Shown here: piece by piece, positions 45,839 to 55,112 of the stretch
Position numbering within the stretch: the first letter of the stretch is position 1
Layout of the letters: each line of letters begins with the position of its first letter
DNA from: an uncultured Gallionellaceae bacterium
Lineage (GTDB): Bacteria > Pseudomonadota > Gammaproteobacteria > Burkholderiales > Gallionellaceae
NCBI GenBank assembly: GCA_903847155.1
Contig: CAINCU010000054.1
Coordinates: forward strand, 1-64,000
Length of the DNA stretch: 64,000 nt
Direction of reading: 5' to 3'
Position numbers and translations under genes: made by a program
Notes under the pieces: model-generated
Seen by the model: only the letters and a program-made list of their open reading frames with translations
What the model was told of the DNA's origin: nothing
Databases searched by the model: none

Positions 45839-47158
45839 TTAAATATTTTCCCGAGCAAATACGGCAATCGATTCCACATGCGAAGTCTGCGGGAACATGT
45901 TCATCACGCCCGCCGCTTTCAGCGTGTAGCCCTTGGCATGCACCAGCACTTCGGCATCGCGCGCCAACGTCGAAGGACTGCACGAGACATACACGATGCG
46001 ACGCGGTGCGATTTCATCACTGATGGATTTCATCAACTCGAATGCGCCATCGCGCGGCGGATCGACCAGCCATTTATCGAAGCGTCCCAACTTCGCCAAT
46101 GCCTCTTCATTCATCTCGAACAGATTCATTGCCTTGAACTCAGTGTTCCTCGTCAAACCGTTGTACGCGGCATTCTGCATGGCGCGTTTCACCAATGCGT
46201 CGCTGCCTTCAATGCCCAGCACTTGCGCGCCGCTTCTGGCGATGGGCAGCGTGAAGTTGCCGAGGCCGCAGAAAAAATCGGCGATGCGTTCGCCGGGTTG
46301 CGGTGAAAGCAAGCGCACCGCACGGCTGACCATCAGCCGGTTCATGTCGCTGTTGACCTGGGTGAATTCGGTCGGTGCGAACGGCATGGTGATGGCGAAT
46401 TCCGGCAGGCTGTAACTCAGTTCGGGAGCATCCAGCGGATAGAACGGTTTTACCGTTTCCGGCCCTTTGGTTTGCGTCCAGAACTGCACTTGGTGCTCGT
46501 CGGCGAACTGTTTGATATGCGCCACATCCGACGGCGTGAGCGCATCCAGAATGCGCAGCACCAGCACATCCACATGCTCGCCTACCGCCACTTCGATCTG
46601 CGGCAGAATATCGCGCACCGTGAATTTTTCATTCAACTCACCCAGCAACGGCAACAGGTTGGCGATCTTCGGCGTGAGGATTTCGCAGTGCTGCATGTCC
46701 GCCACATATTTGCCGTTCTGTTCGCGGAAGCCGACCAGCGTCTTGTTCTTCTTCAACACATGGCGCACCGACAAACGCGCGCGCTGACGGTACGCCCAAG
46801 CCTGGCCGTAGATCGGCGGCAGCATGACTTCCGGCTTCACTTTGCCGATGCGTTGCAGATTGTCTTCCAGCACGCGCTGCTTGACCGCGACCTGCGCACC
46901 CGAATCCAGATGCTGCATCGAACAGCCGCCGCACACGCCGAAACTTGCGCACTTCGGCTGCACGCGCATGAACGACTGCTTCAGAATCTTTTCGACCTTC
47001 GCCTGCTCGTAATTGTTCTTTTTGCGATACGAGGAATAAGTCACGCGCTCGCCGGTCAGCGCGCCCTCGATGAAGATCACCTTGCCGTCGGCATGCGCGA
47101 TGCCGCGCCCTTCGTGATCCAGCGATTCAATTGTTACTATGTGTTCAGTGTTTGCCAT
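45839..47158 (-). CDS. rlmD: 23S rRNA (uracil-1939-C5)-methyltransferase
   Basis: The 439-residue protein has an N-terminal TRAM domain ([26 protein letters not shown]), the iron-sulfur cysteines in [15 protein letters not shown], the SAM motif [16 protein letters not shown] and the catalytic [13 protein letters not shown]. Length fits RlmD. It overlaps an upstream VanZ-like gene by 14 bp. Confidence 0.95.
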   Translation of the reverse strand: MANTEHIVTIESLDHEGRGIAHADGKVIFIEGALTGERVTYSSYRKKNNYEQAKVEKILKQSFMRVQPKCASFGVCGGCSMQHLDSGAQVAVKQRVLEDNLQRIGKVKPEVMLPPIYGQAWAYRQRARLSVRHVLKKNKTLVGFREQNGKYVADMQHCEILTPKIANLLPLLGELNEKFTVRDILPQIEVAVGEHVDVLVLRILDALTPSDVAHIKQFADEHQVQFWTQTKGPETVKPFYPLDAPELSYSLPEFAITMPFAPTEFTQVNSDMNRLMVSRAVRLLSPQPGERIADFFCGLGNFTLPIARSGAQVLGIEGSDALVKRAMQNAAYNGLTRNTEFKAMNLFEMNEEALAKLGRFDKWLVDPPRDGAFELMKSISDEIAPRRIVYVSCSPSTLARDAEVLVHAKGYTLKAAGVMNMFPQTSHVESIAVFARENI

Positions 47159-47513
47159 TTATTTCCAACATCCTCAAAACATTTCCCAAGCGGGTTTGCG
47201 CCAAGCCCCAACCGATCATCACACCGGTTGCATTGGCCAGCATATCGGCATATTCAAATTGACGGTAACCCGTCATGCGCTGCAAGTATTCGATGGCGAC
47301 ACCCATCGCTACCAGCGACAGCAACACCCTGAAGCGCACCTTGCCGCTGTAGATTTGGCAGAACCACAACGAAAGCGAGCCATACGCCAGCGCGTGTTCC
47401 AGTTTATCTGCGCCATTGAACGACAGCGGCTCAGGCGGATGCGGCGTGAGCGACAAATAAAACACAGTGCCTATCCCCAGGCAACCCAAGACCAAAAAAA
47501 CTTTACGCAGCAT
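47145..47513 (-). CDS. VanZ-family small membrane protein
   Basis: The 122-residue protein has four membrane spans and the family text [16 protein letters not shown] and [28 protein letters not shown]. Role unknown; the family was named from teicoplanin resistance. It starts 3 bp after the upstream exonuclease stop, so it lies in one operon with that gene and rlmD. Confidence 0.85.
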   Translation of the reverse strand: MLRKVFLVLGCLGIGTVFYLSLTPHPPEPLSFNGADKLEHALAYGSLSLWFCQIYSGKVRFRVLLSLVAMGVAIEYLQRMTGYRQFEYADMLANATGVMIGWGLAQTRLGNVLRMLEINGKH

Positions 47514-47516
47514 GCA

Positions 47517-48296
47517 TTACCCCTTGTTCCAAGCGGCGAGATACTCCGCCCAATGCGGCTCTGCGGATTTGCTCAAAGTGCTGCGTACCAGTTCGATCTC
47601 TTTTTCATAACGCACTTTGGTGAACTGCCCGCGCATCAACTGAAAGCGCGCAAACACTAGCCAGGTATTCACTACATCGGTCTCGCAGTAGTTGCGAATC
47701 TCCGCCAGCTTGCCTTGCTGATACGCCTCCCACACTTTGCTGCCGTCCATGCCTAGCTTGCCGGGAAAGCCGATCAGCTTGGCCAGTTCGTCCAGCGGCG
47801 CGTTGGCGCGTCCGGTGTAAATCGCCAGCAAATCCATCAGGTCGAGATGGCGCGAGTGGTAGCGGCTGATGTAGTTGTTCCATTTAAAATCCTTGTCGTC
47901 CTCGCCCTGATCCCAATAGCGCGGCGCCTGGATACCGTGGATCAGCCCGCGATAATGCAACACCGGCAGATCGAAACCGCCACCGTTCCACGATACGATC
48001 TGCGGCGAATATTTTTCGATGCCGTCGAAGAAGCGCTTGATGAGACTGCCTTCGTCCTCATCCATCTCGCCCAGCGTCCACACCTTGAAGTTGTCGCCCT
48101 CGCGCAACACGCAGGAGATCGCCGCGACGCGCTGCAAATGATGCGGCAGAAAATCGCTGCCAGTCTTCTGGCGGCGCATCTGAAATGCCATCTCCGCCAC
48201 TTCGGCATCGCTCACCGCGCCGTCCAGTTCATACAAGGTGCGCAGCCCGGCGATGTCGGGAATAGTTTCAATGTCGAAAACAAGTGTGGGATTCAT
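47517..48296 (-). CDS. Predicted 3'-5' exonuclease (PolB-like DEDDy family)
   Basis: The 259-residue protein has MNPTLVFDIETIPD (Exo I, DxE), QIVSWNGGGFDLPVLHYR (Exo II), and the later YCETDVVNTWLVFARFQ (Exo III), the layout of the PolB-like exonuclease family of unknown role. ATG at 48296 fits; 48356 adds 20 unlikely residues. Same operon as the VanZ-like gene. Confidence 0.88.
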   Translation of the reverse strand: MNPTLVFDIETIPDIAGLRTLYELDGAVSDAEVAEMAFQMRRQKTGSDFLPHHLQRVAAISCVLREGDNFKVWTLGEMDEDEGSLIKRFFDGIEKYSPQIVSWNGGGFDLPVLHYRGLIHGIQAPRYWDQGEDDKDFKWNNYISRYHSRHLDLMDLLAIYTGRANAPLDELAKLIGFPGKLGMDGSKVWEAYQQGKLAEIRNYCETDVVNTWLVFARFQLMRGQFTKVRYEKEIELVRSTLSKSAEPHWAEYLAAWNKG

Positions 48297-48377
48297 GGCG
48301 GACTCACCGTGCAAATTGGAAACGGATATTACCAAACCGTTGCTAAAATGCCGCACGAAAATTAAGGAAGGCCGCCC

Positions 48378-48878
48378 GTGAAAACAATTAAACGCCTGTT
48401 GCTGGTACCGCTGTCATGGCTCGCCGCCATTGTTTTCCTGATCGAGGAAGCCATCTGGGACTGGACGGCCAAGCTCATGGCGCGACTCGGCGCAGTGCGC
48501 TTGGTGCATGCTATTGAGAAACACATCGCCACCTTGCCGCCGCGCTGGGCTTTTGTCACGTTCCTGCTGCCCAGCCTGATCCTCATTCCCGCCAAACTGC
48601 TGGGCCTGCACGCCATCGCCAGTGGTCACTGGCTTGTCGGCAGCAGCGTCTTCGTCATCGCCAAGCTGCTCGGCGTGGCGCTGTTCGCGCGTATCTTCAA
48701 CCTCACCCGCCCGGCGCTGATGCAACTCGCCTGGTTCGTGCGCCTGTACGACACCGTCATGCATTACCGCAACCTTATCCACGCCTATCTGGACAACTGG
48801 GTTGCCTATCAGCACATCAAGCAAAGCATCAAAGCGCTAGTCGCGCGCATCAAAGCGGTGTTCAAACGCAGCATATAA
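48378..48878 (+). CDS. Uncharacterised membrane protein
   Basis: The 166-residue protein has about three membrane segments (residues 8-25, 55-75 and 80-104) and amphipathic, basic ends. No family is recognised with certainty. The start is GTG with AAGGAAGG upstream. It is divergent from the exonuclease operon and followed by a dispersed repeat. Confidence 0.7.
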   Translation: MKTIKRLLLVPLSWLAAIVFLIEEAIWDWTAKLMARLGAVRLVHAIEKHIATLPPRWAFVTFLLPSLILIPAKLLGLHAIASGHWLVGSSVFVIAKLLGVALFARIFNLTRPALMQLAWFVRLYDTVMHYRNLIHAYLDNWVAYQHIKQSIKALVARIKAVFKRSI

Positions 48879-48898
48879 AAAGCTTACTTCGCGGAAAC

Positions 48899-48955
48899 GC
48901 CCGTCAATAGGCAATCTACATCATACTATCAATGGAGATTGCCGTCTTTACTGCC
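48899..48955 (-). repeat. Dispersed palindromic repeat, copy F
   Basis: Minus-strand copy beginning GCCCGTCAATAGGCAATCTACATCAT on the plus strand as two segments and ending GATTGCCGTCTTTACTGCC. Close to consensus. Confidence 0.75.
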
Positions 48956-49092
48956 TTTCGAGCGAGGTGGCTATTCAGATTTTATATTTCACTTTGCCTG
49001 CCGACTTCACTTGACGCGAAGACTTGGAAGGTCAAAAATCCTTCCGTCATAGAAGGATTTCATTTCAACGCAGTTCGACTAAGGGGACCAAC

Positions 49093-50013
49093 ATGAACAA
49101 ACATTTGATCAATTGGGTAGTCGTAGCCAGCAGTCTGTGTTTTTCCACCGCGTTTGCCGCAACCGGCGAACAATGGCAAGTGACCACCAAGGCGGAGATG
49201 GCCGGTATGCCGATGGCGATGCCGGAAACTACCATGACGCTGTGTCTGCAGAAGGGCGCGGAGAAAGACCCCAAACAGATGATGAAGCAGGATGGCGAAT
49301 GCAAAATCACCGACATGAAAACTGCGGGCAACCACACCACTTGGAAAATGCGCTGCGACAGAAACGGTGATGTGATGAACGGCACGGGCGAGGTTACCAA
49401 CAAAACCGGCAGCTATCAGGGCGTGACCAAACTGTCGGGCAAATCTGAAGGCCATGACATCAATATGACGGCGAACTTCAACGGCAAGCGCATCGGCACT
49501 GCATGCGACACTTCGGCAGCGCCGGTGGTTGCCGTGCAGGGCATGGAAAATATGAACGACATGATGGGCATGGCGAAATCGCAAATGGCAAGCGCGATGG
49601 CTGAGCAATGCGAGGTCTCCAACTTCAAGGCCGTCGAACTGATCTCCAGCAGATTCTTTGGCGATAGCGCAGCCTGTCCCGGCAAGGAAAAGTTCGCTTG
49701 CAAAGCCATCGCCAAGGATGCGGTCAGAAACGTCGAGGTCTACGTGAAGCTGTCCAAGCATGACGACACTTCCGACGTGTCCATTGCCAAGACCTGCGGC
49801 ATCAACATGGCGGCAGCGACCAAGTCTATTTGCGCCAAAGTGGACGATAGCAACCACGAGGAACTCGCCGACTATTGTCCGAACGAAGCCAAGTCGTTTG
49901 CGGTGCAGCGCAGTTATTCCAGCACGCCAAGATCGACCAGCGTGATCACCGACAACCCCGTCGGCAATGCCATCGACAGCGCGAAAAAATTAAAGGGAAT
50001 GTTCGGTTTCTGA
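49093..50013 (+). CDS. DUF3617-type exported protein
   Basis: The 306-residue protein has a signal peptide (LINWVVVASSLCFSTAFA) and a mature start TGEQWQVTTKAEMAGMPMAMPETTMTLCLQKG like the DUF3617 family, with paired Cys. The second half (residues about 170-306) has eight more or less regularly spaced Cys and no clear family. Periplasmic, disulfide-rich; role unknown. AAGGGGACC precedes the ATG. It is followed 7 bp later by a D,D-carboxypeptidase. Confidence 0.75.
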   Translation: MNKHLINWVVVASSLCFSTAFAATGEQWQVTTKAEMAGMPMAMPETTMTLCLQKGAEKDPKQMMKQDGECKITDMKTAGNHTTWKMRCDRNGDVMNGTGEVTNKTGSYQGVTKLSGKSEGHDINMTANFNGKRIGTACDTSAAPVVAVQGMENMNDMMGMAKSQMASAMAEQCEVSNFKAVELISSRFFGDSAACPGKEKFACKAIAKDAVRNVEVYVKLSKHDDTSDVSIAKTCGINMAAATKSICAKVDDSNHEELADYCPNEAKSFAVQRSYSSTPRSTSVITDNPVGNAIDSAKKLKGMFGF

Positions 50014-50020
50014 TCGCGTG

Positions 50021-50818
50021 ATGAAGTATCTTTTCGGGGTGTTGCTGTTCTGCCATGCACTTGCGGCAACAGCGCACCCCGATGCTTTTCCGCAAGTCGC
50101 GTCGGCGTATCTGGTCGAACTCAACAGCGCGCCGCTCTGGGAAAAACAGGCGCACCAGCGCTTGCCGCCTGCCAGCCTGACCAAGCTGATGGTCGCGTTG
50201 CTGGTGGCAGAACACAACCAGCCCGATGCACTCATCACCATCAGCCAAGCCGCAGCGCACGAAACCGGCTCGCGCATCCACCTCAAAGCGGGAACGATTT
50301 TTCGCAGCGACGATTTGCTGGCGGCACTGCTGATCGCTTCGGCCAACGATGCTTGTCACGCTCTAGCTGATGCAATTGGCGGAGACCAGATTCATTTTGT
50401 GCAAATGATGAACCGCCGCGCCAAAGAACTGGGCATGCAGGACACGCATTTCGCCAACGCCTGCGGCCACGATGCGCCGGATCATTTTTCTAGCGCGCAT
50501 GATTTGGCGTTGCTGGCGCACGCAGTATTGCAGCATCCGGCGCTGTTGAAACTCACCTCACGCATCGATGCGCACATCGCCACCCAAGACGGCGCGCACC
50601 AATACCAGTTCGAAAACAAGAACGAGTTGATCGGTCGCTATCCCGGCGCATTCGGCCTGAAAACCGGCCACACTCCCAATGCCGGAAAATGTCTGATCGC
50701 CTACGCCAAGCGCGGCGAGCAGCGCGTGTTGCTGGTCATGCTGCACGGCAAGAATCGCTGGTGGGATACGGTGGATATGCTGGATGCGGCGTTTGCCCAT
50801 GCGCAGCCTGCGCACTGA
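50021..50818 (+). CDS. D-alanyl-D-alanine carboxypeptidase (PBP5-like)
   Basis: The protein of about 265 residues has a signal peptide and the three penicillin-binding motifs: SxxK in PPASLTKL, SxN in IASANDA and KTG in GLKTGHTPNAGKC. It lacks the C-terminal beta domain and amphipathic anchor of PBP5, so it is a short, possibly soluble form. It trims the fifth alanine of peptidoglycan stems. Its end overlaps the next gene by 20-35 bp. Confidence 0.88.
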   Translation: MKYLFGVLLFCHALAATAHPDAFPQVASAYLVELNSAPLWEKQAHQRLPPASLTKLMVALLVAEHNQPDALITISQAAAHETGSRIHLKAGTIFRSDDLLAALLIASANDACHALADAIGGDQIHFVQMMNRRAKELGMQDTHFANACGHDAPDHFSSAHDLALLAHAVLQHPALLKLTSRIDAHIATQDGAHQYQFENKNELIGRYPGAFGLKTGHTPNAGKCLIAYAKRGEQRVLLVMLHGKNRWWDTVDMLDAAFAHAQPAH

Positions 50819-52142
50819 AACTCCGGCAGCAGTGTGGCTATGGCTGACGCTGGCCGTGTGCATCAGCTATGCCAATGTGCTGAGCGGCGATTTTCAATTC
50901 GACGACTACAACGTCATCGTCAATGCAGCGCAAGTTCACACTTGGGAAAATTGGCTCGCACATCTAGGGAGCGGCATCCGCCCCTTGCTCAAATTCAGCT
51001 ACACCCTGAACTGGACCATGGGCACCGGCGTGATCGGCTTTCACCTGACCAATCTGCTGATCCATCTGGCGAACGCGTATCTGGTGTACCGCCTCGCGCA
51101 GGAGTTTGTGCAACAGCAATGGCAACAGGAAAAACTGCAACAAGTGCCGCTGTTCGGCGCACTGCTGTTCGCCGTGCATCCAATCAACACCGAAGCGGTG
51201 ACTTACATCTGCGGGCGTTCGGCCTCTCTCATGGCGCTGTTCTATCTGGCCGCGCTGCTGTGCTACGTGCTTGGTCGCGCGCAACAAAACAAAATGCTGT
51301 TGTATGTCGCCACGCCCTTGCTGTTCGTGCTGGCACTGGGCGTCAAGGAAACAGCGGTGACCTTGCCACTGGCATTGCTGATTTGGGAATTTTGCTGCGG
51401 TGGTCGCTGGAAAATCTCACTCAAACAAATGTGGCCGTGCTGGGTAGTATTGATCGTCGCCACGCTGCTATTTCTGTTCAGCGACAGCTACGCAGCTCAG
51501 ATGCAACGCAGCGCCGCATTCAACGATATGCAAGGCAATGTCGCCACGCAACTCGCCGCCTTCGCCTACCTGATGCGGCAATGGGCGCTGCCGCTATGGC
51601 TGAACATCGACCCCGACCTGCCGCTGCTAAAAAATCTCGCCGACGCATTCTTGCCGCATGCATTGTTTATTGCACTGGTTGGGTTGATGCTGCTGTGCTG
51701 GCGCAAACGCCCGTGGCTCAGCTTTGCACTGGCGTGGGCGATGCTGCATCTGATTCCGCTCTATCTGTTGCTGCCGCGCATCGACATCGCCAACGAACGC
51801 CAACTGTATCTGGCTGCGTGGCCGCTGCTGCTGGCGTTGGTGATTGAGCTGCGTTTGTGGCTGGACAGCAGAATATTCCAAATCGCGATTGCTACACTCC
51901 TGCTCGCCTTTGTCAGTCTGACGGTGCTGCGCAATCAGGTATATGCCAACGAAATCGCACTATGGCAAGACACCGCAATGAAGTCGCCGCACAAAGCGCG
52001 CGTGCATAACAACCTCGGCAGCGCCTATCTGCTTGCTCAGCGTAACGCAGAAGCACGAAGTGAATTCACTACTGCACTGCAACTTGACCCGCAATTGGAC
52101 AAAGCGCGCGACAACCTGCGCCTGCTTGAGAAATTCCCATAG
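50799..52142 (+). CDS. TMTC-like GT-C membrane protein with C-terminal TPR
   Basis: The 447-residue protein has about ten to eleven membrane spans, an early exposed FQFDDYNVIVN (acidic pair in the first loop, as in GT-C glycosyltransferases of the TMTC/DUF1736 type), HLTNLLIHLANAYLVYRL, and VHPINTEAVTYICGRSASLMALFYL typical of this group. One or two TPRs end it (ARVHNNLGSAYLLAQRNAEARSEFTTALQLDP). Predicted to transfer a sugar, or to act in envelope biogenesis. ATG at 50784 is an alternative start. Coupled to the carboxypeptidase gene. Confidence 0.72.
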   Translation: MRSLRTETPAAVWLWLTLAVCISYANVLSGDFQFDDYNVIVNAAQVHTWENWLAHLGSGIRPLLKFSYTLNWTMGTGVIGFHLTNLLIHLANAYLVYRLAQEFVQQQWQQEKLQQVPLFGALLFAVHPINTEAVTYICGRSASLMALFYLAALLCYVLGRAQQNKMLLYVATPLLFVLALGVKETAVTLPLALLIWEFCCGGRWKISLKQMWPCWVVLIVATLLFLFSDSYAAQMQRSAAFNDMQGNVATQLAAFAYLMRQWALPLWLNIDPDLPLLKNLADAFLPHALFIALVGLMLLCWRKRPWLSFALAWAMLHLIPLYLLLPRIDIANERQLYLAAWPLLLALVIELRLWLDSRIFQIAIATLLLAFVSLTVLRNQVYANEIALWQDTAMKSPHKARVHNNLGSAYLLAQRNAEARSEFTTALQLDPQLDKARDNLRLLEKFP

Positions 52143-52251
52143 GGCGGGCCACCCCGTCGCCGCAACAGTTACCGAAGCGAGGCTCTGAGATTGAATTGAA
52201 TATCAAAATGGCGGGTGTGCCTCACCCTACAAATTCACTACTTGCTCGCAA

Positions 52252-52307
52252 GCCCCGTCAATAGGCGATCTACATCATATGACCGCGTGTAGATCGCCTA
52301 TTGACGG
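52252..52307. repeat. Dispersed palindromic repeat, copy G (near-perfect palindrome)
   Basis: This copy has two right-end halves facing each other: CCGTCAATAGGCGATCTACA at 52255 and its exact complement ending at 52307 (TGTAGATCGCCTATTGACGG). The centre is TCATATGACCGCG. It appears to be two inverted half units of the repeat family. Confidence 0.8.
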
Positions 52308-52505
52308 ACATCTTCAGTCAAGTGGATATTGAGAATGTTTGCGGAATTTATGCGATTGGACAAGGTTCCAGATCGTCCGGGTTGTGCCCAATCCGATCAC
52401 ACAAAATATTCTCCAATGGGGACAGTCAATTTTATTATTTGGCTCACACTTCTTCGGCCATTGGTGGCAATGCTGGTATCGGAGGATGTTAAATCTTCAT
52501 TGTGT
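52308..52505. other. Spacer before tmRNA with no gene
   Basis: About 200 bp without a convincing coding frame. It holds a CAATGGGGACAGTC stretch near 52420 resembling the element-like text upstream of murJ. A -10-like TAAAAT lies at 52506-52511. Confidence 0.4.
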
Positions 52506-52517
52506 TAAAATACTCCG

Positions 52518-52842
52518 CATTGTTGTGAGCAAACTTCGGTTTGCGAAAACTCCGGCTCAATAAGGGTTTGTTGGACGGCGGTTCAATTCCGCCCATCTCC
52601 ACCATAAGTGCAGTGATCTCAGTGTGCTTATGATGGGGATGACCTGGTTTCGACAGCGAGCAGATAGGTTTCGGGGCGACACGTCAGGCGATCGACGTAA
52701 ATGAAGCAAGCATGTAAATGCAAACGATGAAAACTTTGCTATGGCGGCCTAAAAAACCGTAAGCCGGGGCTGTTGAGCCTTGTCATACAACACAACTAGA
52801 TGAGCCTCGGGTGATAATGATCCCGAGGCTCATTGATTTTGT
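52518..52842 (+). ncRNA. ssrA: Circularly permuted (two-piece) tmRNA
   Basis: The tRNA-like 3' half comes first: T-arm GGCGG-TTCAATT-CCGCC followed by CATCTCC-A-CCA (ends 52604). After a 30-base linker the 5' half begins GGGGATGACCTGGTTTCGACAG at 52635. GGGGATG pairs with CATCTCC (one G-U) as acceptor stem. GGCTCAA (52554-52560) pairs with TTGAGCC (52773-52779) as helix P2. The tag frame GCA-AAC-GAT-GAA-AAC at 52720 codes ANDENFAMAA and a stop. A UUCG hairpin (52529-52544) lies near the 5' end. The precursor is expected to be cut in the linker to give two RNAs. Exact ends are approximate. Confidence 0.93.
52800..52840 (+). terminator. Rho-independent terminator of tmRNA
   Basis: A 12 bp stem ATGAGCCTCGGG / CCCGAGGCTCAT with loop of about ten bases, then TGATTTTG. 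Confidence 0.88.
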
Positions 52843-53169
52843 GGGGTTGCGATTTTGTTATTGATCGGCCCTAAGTTAAACGTCAGCTTAATGGGCGGTT
52901 GATTTGAGAGATCACTGGCAGGTCCGTGCCATCTGCGAAACTTCACATATGCCAAGCTGTACGACCTGTATTGATTGCGCAACAGACACTGGCGAGTAAA
53001 ATGTTCGACATCCCGCTATCGGCCATGAAGCGACAGTCGAGGTTGAAAACTCGATGCCGGAAAGCTGACATTCGTCACGGACGGCAGCGTGCCATATGGA
53101 GACATTCGCAGCTGTGTTCCGATTGTATGGGTGCATACCGCCACTGCAATCGCCCGACACATGATCGTT
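52843..53169. other. Intergenic stretch between tmRNA and the regulator sites
   Basis: About 330 bp with no recognisable gene. Codon-like stretches on either strand lack ribosome sites and similarity. GGACGGCA near 53080 recurs near 60920 (CACGGACGGCA), perhaps a scrap of a shared repeat. Confidence 0.4.
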
Positions 53170-53205
53170 GTCATGCAAACGTGCAAACTGTCATGACATC
53201 ATGAC
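53170..53205. promoter_or_regulatory. Tandem activator sites upstream of the kinase gene
   Basis: A perfect site GTCATG-ACAT-CATGAC lies at 53190-53205 inside a 26 bp palindrome (AAACTGTCATGA / TCATGACAGTTT, 53185-53210). A decayed site GTCATG-CAAA-CGTGCA lies at 53170-53185, its centre exactly 20 bp away. The same pair occurs at 56437-56472. Likely binding sites of the sigma-54 activator encoded at 55087, about 84 bp upstream of a sigma-54 promoter. Confidence 0.72.
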
Positions 53206-53279
53206 AGTTTAAGTTTATTGCTGTTGAACCATGTCTTTTTAAGCAATTGTTCTTATGGTGATAAAACCTAGTCACGATA

Positions 53280-53294
53280 TGGCATACAGCTTGC
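53280..53294 (+). promoter_or_regulatory. Sigma-54 promoter upstream of the kinase gene
   Basis: TGGCATACAGCTTGC matches the -24/-12 consensus TGGCAyr-N4-TTGC with correct spacing. Predicted start near 53306, giving a leader of about 315 bases to the kinase ATG. A small frame of 61 codons (ATG 53409 to 53591) lies in the leader but has no clear support. Confidence 0.68.
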
Positions 53295-53621
53295 TGTTAA
53301 TTTTAGAGGTGCAAATAGGAAGAGACAGATCGAGGATTGTAGTTCAGAGAACACTCATCGCCATTTGAGCCCAGCACGTTGGCATCATGCGACGACAGAA
53401 GTGGAATGCCTACCGCCGTAGAGCTAATGGGAGAATTGAATGTGCTACTCAAGACGATTTCAAGTTCCTATGAAACGCACCGCGTGCCTTCCAGACACCT
53501 TGCAGTTATTTTGCCGATCACTTTGAAACCTTACCCGAATCTGTTGGCAGGCCAACAATTTCGTGTCCGAAATTGCCAACGCTGTAGTTAAAAACTAGCA
53601 CACGTCAGGACTCTGCAATAA

Positions 53622-55112
53622 ATGCACAAAATAAAAAATCTCCCCACATCGCTTGTAACAGCCTTGGGCTTAGATAGGTTAGGTAAGCGCTTGCGGATGA
53701 CACCGCCTACATTATTCGCAGTCATTAGCTTCGCATTGATAGCAGTGACAGCAATCCTTTCGAGTTTTACTCAATTATCTTTCTTTCGCCAAGCGATCAT
53801 TGACCAAGAATCAGTGGTTATCAGTGAAATGGTGACGGCAATTGTTCGCGAGCAGCAAGCTGGACAACAGCTATCAGCTACGGATATGGATCGCTATACT
53901 GAGGCCAGCGCGCACGCCAAATTGGAGCGAACTTTCCATGCTTTGGAAAATCTTTCCGGCGTGGTTCTCATCAAAGTGTTTGACCGGAACAAAACCATCA
54001 TCTGGTCCAACAAACCCAAACTTATTGGAAAAAGACTGACACACCACCAGGAAGCATTGACTCGTGCGATTAGCGGCGAAGTACGTGCCGCATTTAACGT
54101 GCCTGAACAGGCGACCTTTCCAGAGGAAGAGCTACCTAAATTTCAGCTGATTGAGTTTTACGTTCCGTTTCGCTTGGACGAGTCCAGCGCATCCGATATG
54201 GCAACCAGCGGTGTAGTTTCCATTTACCGTTCTCCAGATGAACTTAATCGCACTATTTGGCATGGTCTGCTTTTGTTGTGGTCGGTAACGTGGGTGGGGG
54301 GCTTGTTGCTGTTTATTGCCCTGTACAGGCTTTTCCTGACTGTTTACCACGGACAGCGCAAGGCGGAATCGCAACTCGCCAAATTGAGTACCGAGCATGA
54401 GCGAATTATCCATATTGAAAAACTCTCGGCAATGGGTCAGTTGGTCAGCGAGATCGCGCATCAGCTGAATAATCCGCTGGTTGGGGTAATCAACCTGGCT
54501 GAACTTGCCGAACGCGAAGTGAACAATCCACAGCGAGTGAAAGAGTTGCTCGGAGAAGTCCGACAAGCAGGCGGGCACTGCCGCGACTTTGTTCAGAAAA
54601 TGCTGCTCCTCAACAAGGTGGCTCGTTATGAGCCGCAGCAAACCGATATGATCGGCCTGGTGCGCGAGACCATTGAATTTTTCCGGCAGAGTCTGGGCAA
54701 TGAGTCAATCGTAACGCTGGAGACACCGGAAAGCCCGATGATGCTTGAAGTGGACCCGGTTCTGATTCGTCACGCCCTGTTCAACCTGATCCACAATGCG
54801 GTCGAAGCTGCGCCCAAGATGCCTGTAGCGGTTTCACTTACGCTCGATACTAGAGACGGTGTTACAGGCTGCCGCCTGACTGTGGCCGATACCGGACCGG
54901 GCCTTAAACCGAATGTCATGGCTAAGCTATTTACGCCATTTTTTACTACGAAGCCGAGTGGTACCGGACTCGGACTTTCTGTGGCGCAGCATATTGCCGT
55001 ATTGCATGGAGGCAGTATTCGCGCAGAAAATAGGGCAGAAGGCGGTTCGTGCTTTACCATCTGGTTACCCAAACAAAGGCGAATGCATGAAATCGAAAAT
55101 TCTGCTGGTTGA
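53622..55112 (+). CDS. Membrane sensor histidine kinase
   Basis: The 496-residue kinase has two membrane spans (about residues 32-54 and 208-236) around a periplasmic sensor of roughly 150 residues, then a short linker, dimerisation helix with EIAHQLNNPLVG (His280), and an ATPase domain with N-box HNAVEA, G1 DTGPG and G2 GTGLGLSVA. The NtrB/DctB-like H-box and pairing with an NtrC-type regulator fit sigma-54 control. It overlaps the regulator gene by 26 bp. The sensed signal is unknown; downstream targets suggest a redox or electron-donor cue. Confidence 0.92.
   Translation: MHKIKNLPTSLVTALGLDRLGKRLRMTPPTLFAVISFALIAVTAILSSFTQLSFFRQAIIDQESVVISEMVTAIVREQQAGQQLSATDMDRYTEASAHAKLERTFHALENLSGVVLIKVFDRNKTIIWSNKPKLIGKRLTHHQEALTRAISGEVRAAFNVPEQATFPEEELPKFQLIEFYVPFRLDESSASDMATSGVVSIYRSPDELNRTIWHGLLLLWSVTWVGGLLLFIALYRLFLTVYHGQRKAESQLAKLSTEHERIIHIEKLSAMGQLVSEIAHQLNNPLVGVINLAELAEREVNNPQRVKELLGEVRQAGGHCRDFVQKMLLLNKVARYEPQQTDMIGLVRETIEFFRQSLGNESIVTLETPESPMMLEVDPVLIRHALFNLIHNAVEAAPKMPVAVSLTLDTRDGVTGCRLTVADTGPGLKPNVMAKLFTPFFTTKPSGTGLGLSVAQHIAVLHGGSIRAENRAEGGSCFTIWLPKQRRMHEIENSAG

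Noticed and set aside
53379-53591. Small frame in the leader between the sigma-54 promoter and the kinase gene
   Set aside because: ATG at 53409 would give 61 residues, but there is no clear ribosome site or similarity; kept only as a remark in the promoter entry.
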